DNA of 64,000 nt from the NCBI RefSeq assembly GCF_900112355.1, contig NZ_FOLM01000021.1, positions 24,751 to 88,750 of the forward strand. The letters run 5' to 3'. Numbering within the stretch: position 1 is the stretch's first letter; each line of letters opens with the position of its first letter. The position numbers and the translations under genes are program-made. The notes below the pieces were generated by a model. It was not told the DNA's origin, ran no database searches, and worked only from the letters and a program-made list of their open reading frames with translations. Below, piece after piece: positions 17,337 to 25,280 of the stretch. This DNA is from Streptomyces aidingensis. Lineage in GTDB: Bacteria > Actinomycetota > Actinomycetes > Streptomycetales > Streptomycetaceae.

Positions 17337-17804
17337 TTACTTAGTGATGTTGTGGCACTGCACGGCTCGTTCCTTGCCCGACGCGTAGAAGGCAGCGCAT
17401 GCCTTGCCGTAGTGCTTCAACGTGTGGGTGGTGTTGTCGACACGGCCAATGGAGCTCCAAAAGGAACAGCCGTTGTGCGTCTTGCCCTTCCTGATCAGGT
17501 ACGTCTTGCCGTTGGTGTCGGCGTAACGCCAATCAAAGCGCCAGTTGCACCACTCCCGGCCGGCGGTGTCTGCGCCAAAAACGTCCTGGATCGAGGCCTC
17601 CTGCCGTTCGATCTTGCGCCCGTCGCCCTTGATGTAGTGGCCAAGAGTTGCAGTCGGCGCGCACACGGTCTGCCCGCTCATGGTGAAGCAGAAGCCCGAC
17701 ACCTTCTCGTATCCGACAGCGCTCGCTTCCGCCGACGTCGTCGTGCCGATGACGAGCGCGCAGGCCGCGGCAGCCGTCAGCAGGCTGCGGAGCTTGAATG
17801 GCAT
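17337..17804 (-). CDS. Secreted hypothetical protein
   Basis: 155 residues with a clear Sec signal peptide (positive MPFKLR, hydrophobic LLTAAAACALVIG, cleavage after SAEA). The mature part, about 127 residues, has six cysteines and many aromatic residues (WCNWRFDWRYADTNGK), suggesting a disulfide-bonded extracellular domain. GGAGGT lies a few nt upstream of ATG 17804 on the coding strand. GC content is lower than in neighbouring genes. I do not recognise the family. Confidence 0.7.
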   Translation of the reverse strand: MPFKLRSLLTAAAACALVIGTTTSAEASAVGYEKVSGFCFTMSGQTVCAPTATLGHYIKGDGRKIERQEASIQDVFGADTAGREWCNWRFDWRYADTNGKTYLIRKGKTHNGCSFWSSIGRVDNTTHTLKHYGKACAAFYASGKERAVQCHNITK

Positions 17805-17928
17805 GGGAGTTACCTCCAGGACGAGTGATCAACTACGCCCTGGGAACGCGCCAACTTCCCTCCGGATGCGCCCCGTTACTAGTCGCAGACATATTGTCAC
17901 CGTGGAGGGTGATGCAGAACCGTCACTC

Positions 17929-18870
17929 TCACGCTTCGGTAACGTCGCCACCCTGGTACTCGTCCATCATCCGGCGCAGAAACTCGCGGGACTCCGGGAT
18001 CCCCATCGCCGTGGCGCGGATGTGCACGAAGGCCAGGATGTAGTTGCCCACCTCCGGCTCGGTCTCCAGGCAGAACTGGCTGGCGATGGAGTTGGCGAGG
18101 ATGACGTCCTTCTCCTCCGGGTTCGGGAAGGACAGGATGGAGAAGGCCCCGTCCACGCCCGGGTGGGCGCCCGCCGAGTACGGCAGCACCTGCAAGACCA
18201 CCTGGCTGTCCTCCGAGACGTCGAGCAGGTGTGCCATCTGCTCCGCCATCACCTCCCGCCCCCCGATCTCCTGCCGGAGCGCCGCCTCGCCGATCACGGC
18301 CCAGACCTTGGGCGGTTCGTCCCGGGCGAAGATGCCGAGGCGTTCGAGATATGCGTCCAGCCCTCGAGCCACGTCCTCCGGGGTGGCGTCCGTGCAGCGG
18401 CCTTCCACCAGGGCCTTGGCATACGCCTCGGTCTGCAACTGTCCGGGAATGATCAAGGGCTGGAACTCACGGATCTCGCTCGCGTGTGCCTCCACGCTCA
18501 CGAACTCCGGCTCCAGCCCGCCGCCCGCCACGTCATCGCCGCCCCCGTAATCGTCGTCGTCCCCGCCCCCGTCCCCGCCCACCCCGACGCCGCCGTCACC
18601 GTCGACATCGCCCCAGCCGAACTGGCCTTCGGCAAGCTCCAGCAGGCTGGCCCGGATGAAGACATCGCTCACCCCGTACAGGTCGAGCAGCGCCTCCAGG
18701 TCCATCGGCCGCAATCCGGGGTAGCCGCTCTCGAAGCGTCTGACCTGCCAGGCGGCGCAGAGCAGATGCTCCCCGACCTGGTCGGCGCTCAGGCCGGCCT
18801 GCTCGCGCAGCTTCCGCAACTCTGCTCCGAGGCGGTAGCGCCGGCCGGATGATCCTTGTTCTGCGGGCAT
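17929..18870 (-). CDS. XRE-family regulator with DUF5753 effector domain
   Basis: 313 residues. An N-terminal helix-turn-helix (LGAELRKLREQAGLSADQVGEHL..RRFESG) is followed by a DUF5753 domain (LIIPGQLQTEAYAKALVEG, QVVLQVLPYSAGAHPG, FSILSFP), the usual pair in abundant Streptomyces regulators. Between them is an acidic Gly/Asp run (about 115-145) encoded by repetitive DNA. Start ATG 18870 has GGGAGG 7 nt upstream. Many such genes are paired with DUF397 genes; this one has none adjacent. Confidence 0.9.
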   Translation of the reverse strand: MPAEQGSSGRRYRLGAELRKLREQAGLSADQVGEHLLCAAWQVRRFESGYPGLRPMDLEALLDLYGVSDVFIRASLLELAEGQFGWGDVDGDGGVGVGGDGGGDDDDYGGGDDVAGGGLEPEFVSVEAHASEIREFQPLIIPGQLQTEAYAKALVEGRCTDATPEDVARGLDAYLERLGIFARDEPPKVWAVIGEAALRQEIGGREVMAEQMAHLLDVSEDSQVVLQVLPYSAGAHPGVDGAFSILSFPNPEEKDVILANSIASQFCLETEPEVGNYILAFVHIRATAMGIPESREFLRRMMDEYQGGDVTEA

Positions 18871-19060
18871 GGCGGACCTCCCGAGGTACTCGGGAGGCAG
18901 TCTGCCCCGTGAAGGGCCGCTACCGATCCTTCTGTCCCACAACAGTGGTAAGTAATCGGCTGCCTCTTGCAGTTGACCACTCAACAGTGCTATGGCCATG
19001 GCTTCCCGCCATGGGATCCGCGACTCGCTCCCCGGCCCGGCCCCCGGCGCTGCCTCCCTC

Positions 19061-19266
19061 TCACTCCCCGCTGCTGTCGCTCGCCGCCGAACCGAGCAGA
19101 TGCGCGTTGACAGCGCGCGCCTCGTGCGCCAGCTTGTCGAGTTCCGTCACGGACACACCAGCGGCCCGAAGCCTCTCGGCCCCCTCGCAATCCACGAACA
19201 GCAGCGGCTCCCGCCAGGCGAAGACCACCTGCGGAATCCGGGCGCGCAGAATGAGCTCGGTACACG
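19061..19266 (-). pseudogene. 3' fragment of a deaminase-like gene
   Basis: Read on the minus strand from about 19264 to the stop at 19061, an uninterrupted frame encodes CTELILRARIPQVVFAW followed by REPLLFVDCEGAERLRAAGV and ends VNAHLLGSAA. This resembles the C-terminal part of cytidine/dCMP-deaminase-like proteins, starting at what would be the zinc-binding CxE/PCxxC region. The N-terminal two-thirds, including the HAE motif, is absent. The break coincides with the 5' truncation of the oppositely oriented asparagine-synthase fragment, so a deletion joined the two. Family assignment is from memory. Confidence 0.5.
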
Positions 19267-19272
19267 TCAGGG

Positions 19273-20124
19273 GACGCCTACCCGGACCGCTTCGCCACCG
19301 CCGCTCTCTTGATTGCCGGCCCGGGGCGGGCCCACCAGATCCGCCGACGCTCGCAGATTCTCAATACGCTGCCGTTCGCGGAGCCGGATCACCTGATCGA
19401 CGCCCTGGAACACGCGCCGCTGTCGCGGGAGTGCGCCCGGGTCAGGGGCGAGAAGATCAGCCCCTACGAAGAACCTCTGCACCGGCCGTTCACCGTGCTG
19501 ACCGAAGCCCTGGTGCACCATGGTGCCCGCGTGGTGGTGACCGGGCTCGGCGGAGACGAGATGGTCGCTCTGTCGCAGGCCGAGTACCCGCACAAGTCCA
19601 TGGGCGAGATCGGCGACGGCCTGCCCTGGATCGGAGACCGAGCACGCGCCGCGCTGGAGTTCGCCGACGAAGGCATCGCCCCGCCCGCCGCCGTCAACTC
19701 GATGACCTTGCTGTCGCTGGAAACCACCGCCCCGGTACTCCTGCGCGCGGGTATCTGGCCCGTGCATCCCTTCGCCGATCCGGGCATGGTCCAACTCGGT
19801 GAATGGCTGCCCATGCACTGGCGTGAACTCAAGCAGCTCCAGCGACGCAGGCTTGCCGCCCTCGGGCTGAGCACGGACGTCACCGAATCTCGTGAGCGGG
19901 AGTCGTTCGCGGAAGTTGTTGAACACACGCTCACCACGATTGCGCGCCCCCTGTTCGCCGAGATGCTTCACGAGGGTTCGCCGCTCTTCGACGAGGAGCT
20001 GGTGGACCCTGACCGCCTCCGGGCGGCCGTCCGCCGGCTGGCCGAAGGGCCGTACCGTGAGGACGGAGACGCGCAGTTGCTCGAAGTCCTGGACCTACAC
20101 TTCGCCGCCCGATCGTTCCTATAG
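19273..20124 (+). pseudogene. 5'-truncated asparagine-synthase-like gene (C-terminal synthetase domain)
   Basis: About 284 codons of the synthetase domain without the N-terminal glutaminase part. The adenylate-domain motif GLGGDEMVAL is visible, and RAHQIRRRSQIL just after the junction is what follows the SGGxDS loop in such proteins; the loop itself is missing. The only start-like codon is TTG 19309 without a convincing ribosome site. Loss of the PPi-loop predicts no synthetase activity. It could have been a lasso-peptide-cyclase-like or housekeeping member. The following acetyltransferase gene is 25 nt downstream. Confidence 0.6.
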
Positions 20125-20149
20125 CCCCTTCCACCTCTGAGGAGGCAGC

Positions 20150-20701
20150 GTGTTCGCCATGCGCCCGGCCACAGCCGATGACATCCCCGCCGTTGAGAAG
20201 GTGATCCTCGCCCGCTCCGGTTGGCTGGAGAAGCGCGGGCTCCCGAGTTGGCGGGAGAACGCGGCCGAACTTGCGCGGCAGGCGGAGAATCCCGATGGTG
20301 ACGTGTGGGTCCTGGCCGAGGATGACGGGCGCATCATCGGGTGCACCACCGTTCAGGAGCAGACGCCCCCGTGGGGCTGGACGGAGGAGGAACTGAATGA
20401 GCCCGCTCACTACCTGTACTCGACAGTCACCGACCCCGCCTACCGCGACATGAAGCCGGGAACCGTGATGGCGCTGTGGGCGGTGGACCGGGCAGCGCAG
20501 CGAGGTCACACCTGGGTTCGCCGTGGCTGCCACTTCCCCGGACTGGTGAGGTACTACGAGGCCCAAGGGTTCAAGCTGGTGCACGAAGTGCAGCGCACGC
20601 GCACCGCGGTCTACCTCATGGGCCGCCGAGCCGAGCGCGTCACGGATATGGAACAACGCTTCGGCGCGCTGTCGGACCCCGCGCAAACGCCTGACCTCTG
20701 A
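20150..20701 (+). CDS. GNAT-family N-acetyltransferase
   Basis: 183 residues. GNAT elements are visible: MRPATADDIPAVEKVILAR (beta1/alpha1), IIGCTTVQE, YSTVTDPAYRDMKPGTVMALWAVDRA (acetyl-CoA pyrophosphate loop region) and RYYEAQGFKLVHEV near the end. Substrate unknown. Start GTG 20150 has GGAGG 4 nt upstream; ATG 20159 is the alternative. It trails the asparagine-synthase fragment by 25 nt, so both may once have been one operon. Confidence 0.85.
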   Translation: MFAMRPATADDIPAVEKVILARSGWLEKRGLPSWRENAAELARQAENPDGDVWVLAEDDGRIIGCTTVQEQTPPWGWTEEELNEPAHYLYSTVTDPAYRDMKPGTVMALWAVDRAAQRGHTWVRRGCHFPGLVRYYEAQGFKLVHEVQRTRTAVYLMGRRAERVTDMEQRFGALSDPAQTPDL

Positions 20702-20943
20702 GCGTTCCGTCCCGGCGGCAACGCCTGAGCGTGGTGAGCAGCAAGTATTCGCTCAGGGCTGTCACAGACTCTGGTGACGACGGCAGAGACCCAGGGCACC
20801 GACGTCGGGGGGTTCAGGGCTCCCGAGCCGGACACTTCGGCACCCCTCGTCGGCCGCGGTACCCGCTGACCCCGCCGAGAGGCCGTGACAGAAGGGGCAG
20901 CCCCGGGCCTCCTTCCGTCGCGGCGCCCGCCCGATGGAGGAGG
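20702..20943 (+). other. Intergenic region upstream of the MerR-type operon
   Basis: No gene with convincing codon use or ribosome site is seen on either strand. The functional element is the MerR-type promoter just downstream at 20944-20974. Confidence 0.5.
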
Positions 20944-20974
20944 TTGCATCCGGTACCCGGGTACAGGCTTACCG
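20944..20974 (+). promoter_or_regulatory. MerR-type promoter/operator with 19-bp spacer
   Basis: TTGCAT (20944-20949) and TTACCG (20969-20974) flank a 19-bp spacer containing the perfect palindrome GTACCCGGGTAC (20953-20964). An over-long spacer with a central dyad is the hallmark of promoters activated by MerR proteins through DNA untwisting. It lies 60 nt before the operon that includes a MerR-family gene. Confidence 0.8.
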
Positions 20975-21033
20975 TCGGGGGCAGGGCCGCTTCAGCGCAC
21001 GGGGCGGTGATCAGGGAAAGCGAGGGATGCGCG

Positions 21034-21366
21034 ATGACCTCATGGACACCGGACGCGTGCACGTTGCCCACGGCGGAGCAGCCGCTGCGGGTGGCGGAGT
21101 TCGACGCGTTGTTCGCGGATGCCGTACAGCGTGTGGAGCGGCCCGGGGACGGGCGGCTGCGGCTGGTGCTGGACGGCGCGGCGGAGGAGCGGGCACGGGA
21201 ACTGGCCGAGCGGGAGACCCGCTGCTGCTCGTTCTTCACCTTCGCCTTCACCTCCGCCCGCGAGGGCGAGGACACCGTGGTGATGGAGGTGACCGTGCCG
21301 GACGAGCACGCGGCCGTGGTCGAAGCCATGGCCGACCGGGCCGAGGCCGTACGGAGCACCTCGTGA
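21034..21366 (+). CDS. Small Cys-pair protein of a MerR-controlled operon
   Basis: 110 residues, acidic, with a vicinal cysteine pair in ERETRCCSFFTFAF and an N-terminal Cys in PDACTLPTAEQ. No signal peptide. The paired cysteines in a soluble, Glu-rich protein next to a metal-type MerR regulator suggest thiophilic metal binding or sensing, but no enzyme motif is recognised. Start ATG 21034 follows the MerR-type promoter; its stop overlaps the MerR start by 3 nt (GTGA), giving translational coupling. Confidence 0.7.
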   Translation: MTSWTPDACTLPTAEQPLRVAEFDALFADAVQRVERPGDGRLRLVLDGAAEERARELAERETRCCSFFTFAFTSAREGEDTVVMEVTVPDEHAAVVEAMADRAEAVRSTS

Positions 21367-21824
21367 ACGCCACGAACGCCGGTACCCTGCGCACCGGCCA
21401 GGTGGCCGAGGCGGCCGGGGTCAACGTCCAGACTCTCCGCTACTACGAGCGGCGCGGCCTGCTTCCCGAGCCGGAACGCAGCCTGGGCGGTCACCGCCTG
21501 TACGGGGACGAGGCGGTCACTACGCTCCGCGTGATCAAGGCCGCCCAGCGCCTGGGCTTCACCCTGGACGAGGTCGCCGAACTTCTGGAGGCCGGCCGCC
21601 GTCACCGGCACGGCCGCCCGGTTCCCGGGCTGCGGCAGCGCGCGGCCGAGAAGCTCGCCGAGGTGGAGGCGAAGATCGCGGATCTGACGACGATCCGCAC
21701 AACGCTGCTCGCGGCCGTCGAGGCAGGCTGCGACGACCTGGCCGCTTGTGCGTCCAGCGCCTGCTGCCCGATCCCCTTCACCGGCCTCGCCGAGGAGTAC
21801 CGCCATGCCGGCCCCCGCCGCTGA
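21363..21824 (+). CDS. MerR-family heavy-metal-responsive regulator
   Basis: 153 residues: N-terminal winged helix (RTGQVAEAAGVNVQTLRYYERRGLLP..R..GGHRLYGDEAV), a long dimerisation helix and a C-terminal metal site (GCDDLAACASSACCPI). The C-terminal Cys cluster fits mercury- or other soft-metal sensors. It is the second gene of its operon and probably acts on the 19-bp-spacer promoter at 20944. Start is GTG 21363, overlapping the preceding stop. Confidence 0.9.
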   Translation: MNATNAGTLRTGQVAEAAGVNVQTLRYYERRGLLPEPERSLGGHRLYGDEAVTTLRVIKAAQRLGFTLDEVAELLEAGRRHRHGRPVPGLRQRAAEKLAEVEAKIADLTTIRTTLLAAVEAGCDDLAACASSACCPIPFTGLAEEYRHAGPRR

Positions 21825-22110
21825 CCCGCCCACCCCGCGGACCCCGCACACCCCGAAGGCACTCGCGGGCCTGGCCGCCCTCGCCTGCATCGCCTGCTGC
21901 GCGCTCCCCGTCCTGATCGCCGCGGGCGTCATCGGCACGGGCGCCTCCGCCCTGCTGGACTGGCTTCCCGCCCTCGCCCTCACACTCGGCGTCCTCGCCG
22001 CCGGGGCCTGGTGGCTCTCCCACCGCCGCCGGTCATGCTCGTGCGGCGACGCCTCATCGGGCGCTCAAGAAGGCGGGTGCACCTGCCAGGCACCGGCCGC
22101 CACCCGCTGA
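21805..22110 (+). CDS. Mercury-transport-like small membrane protein (MerF/MerT type)
   Basis: 101 residues with two hydrophobic segments. The first contains the vicinal pair CIACCALPVLIAAGV, as in MerT/MerF where these cysteines pass Hg(II) across the membrane; after the second segment the tail carries CSCGD and CTC, additional thiol sites. It overlaps the MerR 3' end by 20 nt, so it is in the same operon. No mercuric reductase or lyase gene follows in this window, so if the metal is mercury its detoxification would be elsewhere. Confidence 0.72.
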   Translation: MPAPAADPPTPRTPHTPKALAGLAALACIACCALPVLIAAGVIGTGASALLDWLPALALTLGVLAAGAWWLSHRRRSCSCGDASSGAQEGGCTCQAPAATR

Positions 22111-22175
22111 AGCCCAGAGGTTTCGGCCGGCCGTCGGCCTTGCCGCCGCCGCTGAACGGGCGGCTGCCGCGCAGC

Positions 22176-22394
22176 TCAAGCGGAGAGCTCACCGCTCCGT
22201 ATGGCGCCGACGAACGATCGCCATCCGTCCGCCGGGACGGTGAGGCGGCCGGCACCGGGAGCCTTGCTGTCCCGGGCGGCGACCGCATCGCCGCGCCGCG
22301 CGACCTCGACGCAGTTGCTGTTTCCGCCGCTGTGGCTGGACCTCGTCCAGCGTATGCCGTCACCGTCCACTGCTTCGGCCCTCTTTGGGATCAC
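22176..22394 (-). CDS. DUF397 protein
   Basis: 72 residues with the DUF397 signature RWTRSSHSGGNSNCVEVARR and the terminal WRSFVGAIRSGEL. DUF397 proteins are short partners of XRE/DUF5753 regulators in Streptomyces and form toxin-antitoxin-like or developmental switch pairs. Its GTG start (22394) overlaps the stop of the upstream regulator gene (GTGA), so the two are translationally coupled. Confidence 0.88.
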   Translation of the reverse strand: MIPKRAEAVDGDGIRWTRSSHSGGNSNCVEVARRGDAVAARDSKAPGAGRLTVPADGWRSFVGAIRSGELSA

Positions 22395-23230
22395 AACGCA
22401 TCCTTGATCTCGCGGATCAGTGCCATGGACTTGCCGAACGGAAGCGCCGAGGCGGACAGCCGCTCGAACGCCTCGGCGTAGCGTGCGACATCAGCAGCTT
22501 CCTCGATGTACAGGCTGCTGTCCATATGCTCCAGCAGCACGACATCCAGGCCCGGCTGGATGAAGCTCAGCATGGTGAAACCGCCGATCAGTCCCGGGTG
22601 CAGCTCGGCTGTCTTCGGCATGATCTGGACTGTGACGTGCGGATTGTGGGTGACATCGATGAGCCGCTGCAACTGGTCCCGCATGACGCCCGGCTCGGGG
22701 ACTCCGGCCCACAGAGCGGCCTCGTGAACGATGGCGCGGAGCTTCAGCGGCTTGGCTCGCGTCAGGGCTGATTGCCGCGCCATCCGGACGTCCACCAGCG
22801 ACGAGACCTCCTCCGGCGTCGATGTCATGTTGTTGGCCATGATCGCGGCGCGGGCATAGGCCGCGGTCTGCAGCAGGCCAGGGATGACCAGTACCTCGTA
22901 GGTGGACATGGCGCAGGCGTCCGTCTCCAGGCTGATCAGATCGGCATAGACGGGGTCGAGGTCGTAGGTCTGCCACCAGCCCCGCTTGTTGCCGTCCCGG
23001 GCCAGCATGGACAGAAACGCCCTGAGCTGTGCCTCCTTGGCGCCGTACAGGTCGAGCAGCTCCTCCAGGTCCGCAGCCTTGATGCCCCTGATGGCGCTCT
23101 CGATGCGGGAGAGCTTTGACGGGCTGTGCCCAGCACGTGCTTCCACTTCCTCAAGCGTCAGCCCTGCTTCTTCCCTCAGCCGCCGCAGAGCGGCGCCGAG
23201 GCGACGACGGCGGACGGTTGGCTCGGCCAT
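22391..23230 (-). CDS. XRE-family regulator with DUF5753 domain, partner of the DUF397 protein
   Basis: 279 residues: HTH (LGAALRRLREEAGLTLEEVEARAG..KLSRIES) then DUF5753 (LVIPGLLQTAAYARAAI, VTVQIMPKTAELHPGLIGGF, LLEHMDSSLYIEEAADV). Start ATG 23230 is supported by family length. The regulator-DUF397 arrangement recalls the WhiJ-type systems that affect development in Streptomyces. It is divergent from the gene at 23442 with a 211-nt gap. Confidence 0.92.
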   Translation of the reverse strand: MAEPTVRRRRLGAALRRLREEAGLTLEEVEARAGHSPSKLSRIESAIRGIKAADLEELLDLYGAKEAQLRAFLSMLARDGNKRGWWQTYDLDPVYADLISLETDACAMSTYEVLVIPGLLQTAAYARAAIMANNMTSTPEEVSSLVDVRMARQSALTRAKPLKLRAIVHEAALWAGVPEPGVMRDQLQRLIDVTHNPHVTVQIMPKTAELHPGLIGGFTMLSFIQPGLDVVLLEHMDSSLYIEEAADVARYAEAFERLSASALPFGKSMALIREIKDAL

Positions 23231-23441
23231 GTCTCGTGTTCCCTCCGTGAATTGCCGTGCGCAGAGCGAGATGACGGCGCTGATGCTCGCACGGAAGTAA
23301 CGGCCAGCCCACGTGTCTGTTGGCAAATTTCCCCGAAGGAGTGAATCGACTTGCCATCCTTCTTCATGTGACTCCAAGCTCTCGACAACAACCTCTGCGT
23401 AGCGAAGGCGGCTGATCCGCCGAGGATGGAAGGGAGCGGCG

Positions 23442-23864
23442 ATGATGAATGCCCTCGGGGCGAGCGAGCAGCCTGACGAGCACGCTCGCGCTGCGCGGGA
23501 ACGGCTGGCCGACATGCTGGAGTTGCTCGGTATCCCCCGGTCCGCCGTCCAAGTCGACTTGCGGCAGCCCGCCACACGGCTCATCCGTCTCGACCCCGTC
23601 AGCCCTTCCACCGCCTGCACCCTCGCTCACACCCTGGCCAGGGGATGCATGGGATTGCGTGGAGTGCCGCCCGTCGGGGTGGCGGTGTGGAACAACAGCC
23701 GGGTCGGGGAGGTCCTGGCGCACGAGCGCGGCCGGGTACGTCTCCGGTCCCTTTCCGGTGCGGACGAGTGGAACGCCGGCCTGATGGGGCTGCGTCTCGC
23801 TCGCGTCCACGAGATCCACACGGCCCTGGACTTCACCCCGGCCTCTGGCCGGCCTCCCCAGTAG
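23442..23864 (+). CDS. Hypothetical protein
   Basis: 140 residues, no membrane segment. The sequence begins with a helical Glu/Arg-rich part (ARAARERLADMLELLGIP) and continues with beta-rich VGVAVWNNSRVGEVLAHERG. ATG 23442 or 23445 follows GGAAGGGAG. Divergent from the XRE/DUF397 pair, a common location for genes they may control. No family recognised. Confidence 0.6.
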   Translation: MMNALGASEQPDEHARAARERLADMLELLGIPRSAVQVDLRQPATRLIRLDPVSPSTACTLAHTLARGCMGLRGVPPVGVAVWNNSRVGEVLAHERGRVRLRSLSGADEWNAGLMGLRLARVHEIHTALDFTPASGRPPQ

Positions 23865-24005
23865 CCGGAGTCACGGCTTCGCAACCGGGCCTGCCGGAAG
23901 GCCCCCCATGGCGACCGATTCGGGTCAGGGTCGCACCGACCACAACCGCGAGGCCGAGGACCCTGGCTTGCTTCACCTTCCGCACCGTTGTCACCGGAGG
24001 ATGAT

Positions 24006-24665
24006 GTGTCGCCTGATCACTGCCAATGCCCGGTCCGCCGAAAAGCGTGGGAGCTGCCGTTCGTCGCCGACCCGGGCGAGGTCGCCGGTCTGCGCCGGGT
24101 CGTCCACCTCAACCTGGCGCTCTGGGGCCTGCACGACCTGATCCCCGCTGCCCAGCTCTGCGTCAGCGAACTCGCCGCCAACGTCATCACCCATGTCGGC
24201 ACCGGGACCCAGGCCCTGCTCGCCGTCTCCATGAACGGCACCCGCCTCCGCATCGAGATGGAGGACGAGGGCACCGAGGCCCTCCCCGCCCCCCGTGCAC
24301 CGGACCCCGACGCCGAGTCCGGCCGCGGCCTGATGCTCCTGTCGGCCTTCACCGAGGACTGGGGCGTCACCCTCACCCCCACCGGCAAGCGCACCTGGTG
24401 CGAACTCGCCACCGGCCTGCCCACCCCCACCGGCCACCTCGGCGGCCCGCGCGTCACCCGCACCGAGACCTTGCTCGCCTCCTACACCGGCGAGCCGGGC
24501 ACCCCGTCACTGCAGGGCCCCCTCGCCCATGCCGCGGCCGTCACGCTCATCGCCGACATCTGCCACTGGCTCATCACCCATGGCTACGACCCCGACACCA
24601 CCCTCGACGCCGCCCAGGCCCGATTGGAGCAGGCGCCGGTGCCCGGCCCGGCGCACGGTGTGTGA
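24006..24665 (+). CDS. Anti-sigma-type serine kinase/ATP-binding regulator
   Basis: 219 residues. Residues 15-140 form a GHKL ATPase of the RsbW/SpoIIAB class (N box CVSELAANVITHV, G1 MEDEGT, G2 ESGRGLMLLSAFTEDWGV). A further ~75 C-terminal residues are helical and of unknown role. GTG 24006 is chosen because GGAGG ends 5 nt upstream. In Streptomyces such single-domain ATPases lie beside XRE/DUF397 loci and may phosphorylate anti-sigma antagonists; the partner here is unknown. Confidence 0.82.
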   Translation: MSPDHCQCPVRRKAWELPFVADPGEVAGLRRVVHLNLALWGLHDLIPAAQLCVSELAANVITHVGTGTQALLAVSMNGTRLRIEMEDEGTEALPAPRAPDPDAESGRGLMLLSAFTEDWGVTLTPTGKRTWCELATGLPTPTGHLGGPRVTRTETLLASYTGEPGTPSLQGPLAHAAAVTLIADICHWLITHGYDPDTTLDAAQARLEQAPVPGPAHGV

Positions 24666-24771
24666 GTGCGGAAGTACCAGGCGTATGCGTGCCTGACGGC
24701 AGACGCGCGTCCAGAGGGCCGGGATCCGGATCTTGGCCTCGTGGTCCTTCCTTCTCGGGCAGGATGGGATC

Positions 24772-25203
24772 ATGCCCGTCCCTTCGTCCCCCGGCGTTTC
24801 CGCCCGGATGAGCCGCCAGGCGAACCGCAACACGTCTCCCGAGGTCGCGGTGCGTCGTCTGCTGTACGCGGCCGGTTTTCGCTACCGATTGCACCGGCCG
24901 GTGCCGGGTATGCGCCGTCGGACGATCGACATCGCGTTCCCCGGTCCCAAGGTTGCGGTCTTCCTGGACGGCTGCTTCTGGCACGGCTGCCCTGAGCACG
25001 CCACCCAACCCAAGGCCAACAGCGAGTGGTGGCGACAGAAGCTCGACAAGAACATGAGCCGTGACCGGGAGACGACTGAGCGTCTCGCCTCGGAGGGCTG
25101 GACGGTGCTGCGCTTCTGGGAGCACGAGGCACCGGGGACGGTGGCCGAGCTGGTGGCGAAGGCGGTCGCGGACAAGCGTTCCGGCCGATCGACCCGGCCG
25201 TGA
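24772..25203 (+). CDS. vsr: Very short patch repair (Vsr) endonuclease
   Basis: 143 residues. The Vsr core is clear: MSRQANRNTSPEVAVRRLL, the catalytic-Asp strand RRTIDIAFPG, VFLDGCFWHGCPEH with zinc-binding Cys/His, and GWTVLRFWEHE. Vsr nicks next to T in T:G mismatches formed by deamination of 5-methylcytosine and is normally encoded with its C5 methyltransferase. ATG 24772 has AGGA about 7 nt upstream. It opens a rightward group vsr, pseudo-methyltransferase, methyltransferase, and is the left edge of the defence island as I define it. Confidence 0.93.
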   Translation: MPVPSSPGVSARMSRQANRNTSPEVAVRRLLYAAGFRYRLHRPVPGMRRRTIDIAFPGPKVAVFLDGCFWHGCPEHATQPKANSEWWRQKLDKNMSRDRETTERLASEGWTVLRFWEHEAPGTVAELVAKAVADKRSGRSTRP

Positions 25204-25280
25204 TGAGCCCGTGCTTGTCGGGGATCCCGCCGGTCCCCACCATTGAGTCACGTCATCCACAGGCCGGGGGAGACTGTCAC

